DNA of 64,000 nucleotides from Aquila chrysaetos chrysaetos (lineage: Eukaryota; Chordata; Aves; Accipitriformes; Accipitridae): positions 22,714,234-22,778,233 of the forward strand of contig NC_044014.1 of NCBI RefSeq assembly GCF_900496995.4. The letters run 5' to 3'. The notes under the pieces are model-generated. The model was not told the origin of the DNA. It ran no database searches and saw nothing but the letters and a program-made list of their open reading frames with translations. How positions within the stretch are numbered: the stretch's first letter is position 1; every line of letters starts with the position of its first letter. The position numbers and the translations under genes are program-made. Below are positions 59,451 to 64,000 of this stretch, piece by piece.

Positions 59451-60610
59451 GTAGGTGCCGGGGTGTCCCGCACCGGGCATGGGCTCTGCCCCAGAGTCCG
59501 TTGCCCACTCACCACTCTCCCCTCTGCAGGGCAGCGCCTGGCCGTACCCCCGGCAGAGCTCGGCCCATGCCCAGCGCATCGCCAGGGCCAAGTGGGAATT
59601 CTTCTACGGCTCCTCAGACACCCCAAAGACAGGTAAGAAGTTGCGGGGGGATGCCCTCGGCTGGACTGACCTCTCCTTTGCAAGTCTGAATCGCTGCTGG
59701 GACTCCCCCTGGGGCTGCCCATCCCGTGGGACTTGGTGCCCACCGGACAGCCGAGATCCTCCCCCCAAGATTGGCCAGTTTATGTCCACCTGGGGCCAGA
59801 TGCTGCACGCATCAACCTCCCCACAGAGTCCCCTGTGGCTGTGCAAAGCCTTGTGCCAAGTGGGTGACGCAGAGCCCTGACCCCTGGCAGCCCCCGGCTG
59901 CCTCTACAGAAGGGCTTTGGTGTTCGGATGGGGGCTCAGGGATGGCTGCGGGTGCACTAGCACTGACAGCACCCTGTCTCTGCCTCTCTCACCCTTTTTC
60001 CTTCTGGCTCCCCCTCTCTGTTCCCCTGTGCCCGTCACACGTGTGACCCCACTCTTGGTGTGTGTGATGCTGCAGGAGTGGCTCCCCAGCGCTCCCCAGC
60101 GCAGCTCCCCACGGCTCTGAGCGCTCGGGGCTCCCTTGCAGGCTCCTCTGCCCCTGACTCCGCTCCCCTGGCCAAGCCCCCCCAGAAGCCTGTCCGCCTG
60201 CTGCCCACGGAGCCGCCAGGGTCAGTGCCCGAGCACAGCCTGAGCCACGTGAAGGTGGAGATAGAGATGTCTCCTCCGGGCAGCCAGAAGCCTGGCTCCT
60301 GCGAGACTGGGATTATAAGGAGGACAGTGAAGTACTCTGAGACTGACCTGGACACCGTGCCGCTGAGGTGCTATCGCGAAACCAACATCGACGACATACT
60401 GGCTGAGAAGGAGGAGGTGGATTCAGCGATTGAGAGCCAGAAGGACAGTGAGAGCAATCCAAGCTTCGGGGGCACACCGGGCAGGAGGAACAGCACACCG
60501 GAAGAGGCCCCCGCCCTGGGCACCAGCTTCCCGAAGGATGGGCTGCGGGATGGGGACATGGATGACGACGATGAGGTGTTTGAGGCGACGAGGAAGGAGA
60601 ACGGGGAAAG
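58668..60610 (+). CDS. PSD: PH and Sec7 domain-containing protein 1 (EFA6A), N-terminal part
   Basis: Coding exons 58668-59450, 59530-59632 and 60142-60610 give 451 codons plus two bases, running off the window in the next intron. The start MAQAGGPVRFHPEEGCAASP resembles human PSD (MAQGAMRFCSEGDCAISP). Later landmarks are YNSTGSLARK, VTFRFIEKASVRTLGGLP, LKLEASVSDPL, AHAQRIARAKWEFFYGS and KYSETDLDTVPLRCYRETNI. These belong to the long, Pro-rich regulatory N-terminus. The catalytic Sec7 domain (ARF6 nucleotide exchange), PH domain and coiled coil must lie right of 64000. PSD acts at the plasma membrane, mainly in neurons, on endocytic recycling and dendritic spines. It is divergent from FBXL15 as in human. 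The ATG at 58668 was chosen because an in-frame upstream ATG is absent and homology begins there. Confidence 0.93.
59530..59632 (+). CDS. PSD: PSD coding exon 2
   Basis: Acceptor ccctctgcag, donor AAGACAG|GTAAG, phase 0 to 1. Encodes the almost invariant AHAQRIARAKWEFFYGS. Confidence 0.96.
60142..60610 (+). CDS. PSD: PSD coding exon 3
   Basis: Acceptor ctcccttgcag, donor GAAAG|GTGAGG, phase 1 to 2. Contains KYSETDLDTVPLRCYRETNI, DSAIESQ and the acidic DMDDDDEVFEAT. An upstream AG at 60075 would add 22 residues in frame. Confidence 0.9.
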
Positions 60611-63600
60611 GTGAGGCTCTGTACACGGGGGCAAAAAGCTCCTCTCGCCCTTCTTATTATCCCCTGCATGGCAAAACAGGCTCTGCCGAAAGAGTGTCTG
60701 AGCCAAAAATCCCAGTGGCTCCCTGCGTGCTGTAAGTGGGGGTCAGACGGGGTCCTGGATTGCCCCGCTGGGATTGGGACTGGGTCTGAGACTGGGAGGG
60801 GGCCCTCACCGCCCTATGGAAAGAGGAGGGCAGCACAGGTGATGCAGCCTTGGGCGCTGCGCTGTGGGCCTCGCTCCCCCGGGGTGAGCCCTGCAGCTCA
60901 GGTCGCTCGGCTGAGCCGAGGCCTCCCGGCGCGAGTCCCGCCGGGTTAATTACATCCTGCCCCAGTGCTGCCGGGTGTTGGGGTGATGGTGTCAGGGTAC
61001 CTGAGCCCAGGCCGTGCCCTGGAGCTGCTGTGTGCTGGCAGGCGCTGCCGGGCTGCCCTCCCCTCTGCAGACGGCTCTGCTTTGGCGCCGGGAGCGGTCC
61101 CTTTTGCTTGGCCTCAGTAGGTATTTGCCGCATTTGGGAAAGAGGGGGGGATGTGTTGGGCTGGAAAAAGCCTTTTGTTGCCTTTTGTGTCGTTTTTCAC
61201 TTGTGTGGCAAAACACCCTGTGCTGGGAGGCTGACGGAGTGGGTGACACCATGGTTACCATTCAGTTGCCCACCCGTGGGCAGCTAAAGGCCATCCGAGC
61301 TACCATCTGCCCTGTGTCGGGCACTGGCAATTAGGACCTATGGGAGATGGCATTTTGGCCTGGTGGCACGAGCCTCTGCCCATGGAGTGTCCTCTGGAGT
61401 GGTGGTTTGACCATGAGAAGTGACAGGCATCATCCGCCTACCCCAGGAGGCATCAGGAGGGGAAGGAGCTCCAAAGCACCGTGTGGGACAGCCGCCTGGA
61501 GAGGAAAGGCCCTGGCAGGGAGCGGGAGATGCCTGTGCAGGCAGCAGCAGCCAAGGGCAACTCCTGATGTGTATTGGCAAAGAGTCTTGGGTGAGATGAG
61601 GGGGCTCAGCACCATCAGCAAGTGCTCCACAGGAGTGAGGAGAGGTCTTGCCTGGGAATCGCAAAGCCAGGGCAATGCCTGGGATGCTGCGTTGCAGCAT
61701 GCACTCACCTAGCTGTGCAAAAGGCAGGCAGGGAGCATTTAAGTGGAAGAAAAGGAAAAGGGAGGTTTGATGTTGGCGGTGGGAAAAGGTAATGAAAATA
61801 TAACCCCCAGTGGTGCCCCTGCACTGGGAAGGAAAAGCACAAAGGTGCTGGGCTGATGAGGAGGGAAGTTGTGCGTCTCGAGGGGAGCCGTTGCATCTCT
61901 AGTGGAGGGGATGGATACATCTCTCCCTGCCACCCACTCTGTCCTCAAAAACTTTGGGTTCTAGAGAAAAGTTGAAAATTAGTCATTTTTAATATATTTT
62001 TTTCCAAATGAATAGTGATGGAAGTTTTGAGTAAGATATAAAATTATTATCACTGCAAGCAAGTTCTTCAAGTTACTGTAACAATTATCTTGCACAGTGA
62101 TATTTTATTTCCAAATATGTACTAGTCCACTACAAGTCCTCTGAGCTGTAAGCCTAGACCTGCTTTTTGCCCTCTGAGACACCTTACTGTAGCTCCCCAG
62201 ACAGCTCTGAAAGCTTGGATGTGTCCTTAAATGCATTGCTGCCCCTAAAGACAGTGCTCCCAGTATAATTACCAGTGTGTATATAGGGGCGTCACGTTCA
62301 TTTTACGTGGCTTCTTTGTGGGCCAGTGGGTTTTTTTGCTTTGTGGGCCCCTGAATATTCCCCAGGTAGGTGCAGACCCTGCAGGCAGCATCTTGAAAAT
62401 CACGAAGCTCAAACCGTGAGCTTGCTTAGTCCCTGCATTACGGCCCTGGTTTTTGCTTACGCACTGTTTCTGTGCTCTGCAGCTGCAGTCCTCCTCCCTG
62501 TTTACCAGTCACTAGTATTGATGTTTTTCTACTTCAAGCTTTCTGCTTTGCCTGCTCACAGGAGGGTGATGCTGGGGTGATTAAGAAGCCCCCTGGGCTC
62601 CCTAAAGCCAGCACCATTCTGCTGCTGCAGGAGCTGCTGTACCCCAGGCCTGTCCTGGTAGCTGGGAAGGACCAGCCCTACAAAATTACTGAAGCACCTT
62701 TGGATGCTGATTTGCAGCATTTAGATATGTAAATCCCTTTGAAAATCTAGCCTTAAGGATTTAGCACCCTCTGCGAGGGAGATTTTGGCTTGGTACTATC
62801 TTGTTGTCCTTCATATTCTGGCCAAAGGGCATCTTCTTTGGTGATTTACCCTCCCAAAATAATAGCGTGCTAACAGCTAAAAAAATCCAACACCAAATCA
62901 AATGAGACATGGAAAGCGACAGAAGAAACGGTGTCTTCTTCCAGCAAATCCGCTCTCTGAATATATTTAGAGTCAGATCTACTGACTGTAATGACTAGTC
63001 TAAGCATTTACTGTCTTTATTCCCTTTAGTCCTGGAGAGCCAAGACCTGTCAGTGAGAGCAGGCTCAATTCCCTTCCTCCTCGAGCATCAGCAGACGTGC
63101 TGGCTAAGCTGGAGGCAGGGCCCAGCTTGGCCCACAACGTGGGTGCCTTGGGCTGATAAGAGAGAAGAGGCTTTGCTAGAGATTGCCCCACTCCCCCCGA
63201 GAGCATGGAGGGCTGGCGGGAGGCAGAGATGCCTTTTCTCCCTGCAAGCAGAGCAGTCTTGCCTGGAAAAGCCCTTGGATCTGCTACCTGGGGAGCCTTT
63301 CCAGAGGCTTTGTGCTCGCTGCTTGGTGGCGAGAAAATAGCTGTGGGGCAAGCCTTGTTGGGGATTAAAAAAAGGTTATGGCCCTGATTTCATCAAACGC
63401 TTAAGCATGTGCTTAACCCGCCTCAGTAGCCACGAGCTTCTGATGTGTTGTGCTGAGGCTGAGCCTCTGTCCCAGAGCCCAACGTGGCCACAGAGCCGCA
63501 GCTTGGGGTGATGCTCCTGCATCCCGCAGGCTCGGGCTGGAGAGGGGATTCTCGGGGTGACGCCGGCAGGCACCTGCCAATGAGCTGGGGAAGGCGCCTG

Positions 63601-64000
63601 CAGCTCGTGGGGGAGGACTGGCAACAGCGTGACCCCAGTGTGCTGGCGTGGATGTGGCAGGGGAGTGTGGGCAGCTGGGAGGGGAGACTGCAGCGCCTGT
63701 GGTCAGTACCTGTGGCTGAGCATGGGTTGGAGTTAGGACACTGAGCCCTAAGAGCAGGCAGCTGCCAGGCTGGAGGAGATGTGTGAAGGGACCTGGAGGG
63801 AATGCAAGGAGCTGCTGCGGCTGGTCTGTACAAGAGCTTTGTTCAGAGAGGAGTAAAGTGAGGGGCTGCTGGGTGGTGCTGTATGGCCTCACCTTCTTCA
63901 GGCTGAACTGGGACCGCTGCACAATGCCTGCCGTGCCTGTGCAGGCAGGAGGAGTGGGGCATGGCTGGGGCAGTCAGGAGTCTGGAGGGTCACAGGAACA
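60611..64000 (+). other. PSD: PSD intron, continuing past the window
   Basis: The next expected PSD exon (the region before Sec7) was not found in these 3.4 kb. One acceptor-bounded open segment at 63030-63156 is in the right phase but runs into a stop and does not look like PSD. Frames on both strands reflect GC content. No repeats recognised. Confidence 0.5.

Noticed and set aside
58722..59743. Minus-strand frames of 280-290 codons over PSD coding exons 1 and 2
   Set aside because: Shadows of the GC-rich PSD coding sequence on the other strand; the plus-strand translation is clearly PSD.

Overview
The window is vertebrate nuclear DNA, almost certainly from a bird. Three multi-exon genes lie in an order and orientation known from vertebrates (CUEDC2, FBXL15, PSD; the human 10q24 block inverted). 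There is a 3' fragment of a CR1 LINE, the typical avian retroposon, and a solo ERVL-like LTR of a type I associate with bird genomes. CpG islands sit at gene starts and several old MIR/L2-like SINE remnants are scattered through the AT-rich part. I cannot name the species.

Layout. 1-25 kb is AT-rich and gene-poor: old SINE/LINE fragments, simple repeats, a CpG-rich patch near 19.0-19.6 kb and several blocks that look like regulatory DNA. 25.2-26.2 kb is a CpG island with YY1 and E-box sites, probably the CUEDC2 promoter. CUEDC2 (+) follows with eight coding exons from 32652 to 40762. They join in frame to 284 codons; one exon (36692-36825) has no long ORF and was found by splice phase. Its introns hold the CR1 fragment, the solo LTR with a 5-bp target duplication, a near-perfect 45-nt hairpin and a minus-strand terminal-exon-like ORF. 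FBXL15 (-) runs from 45106 down to 42232 in four coding exons (295 codons) and converges on CUEDC2. The interval from 45.1 to 55.2 kb starts with a CpG island that may fire in both directions and holds one orphan exon-like segment and a GC-rich minisatellite. PSD (EFA6A, +) starts in a second CpG island whose first exon carries a pentanucleotide repeat. Its first three coding exons (58668-60610, 451 codons) are present; the Sec7 and PH parts lie beyond the right edge.

Functionally the three genes are neighbours rather than a pathway. CUEDC2 is a ubiquitin-binding-fold adaptor acting in NF-kB, steroid-receptor and mitotic control, FBXL15 is the substrate receptor of an SCF ubiquitin ligase acting in BMP signalling, and PSD is an ARF6 exchange factor of neuronal membranes. 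The most unexpected items are the minus-strand terminal-exon-like ORF inside a CUEDC2 intron (39105-39264), the 45-nt hairpin (37048-37092), the 5'-UTR pentamer array of PSD, and a competing splice donor in CUEDC2 that would truncate the protein.
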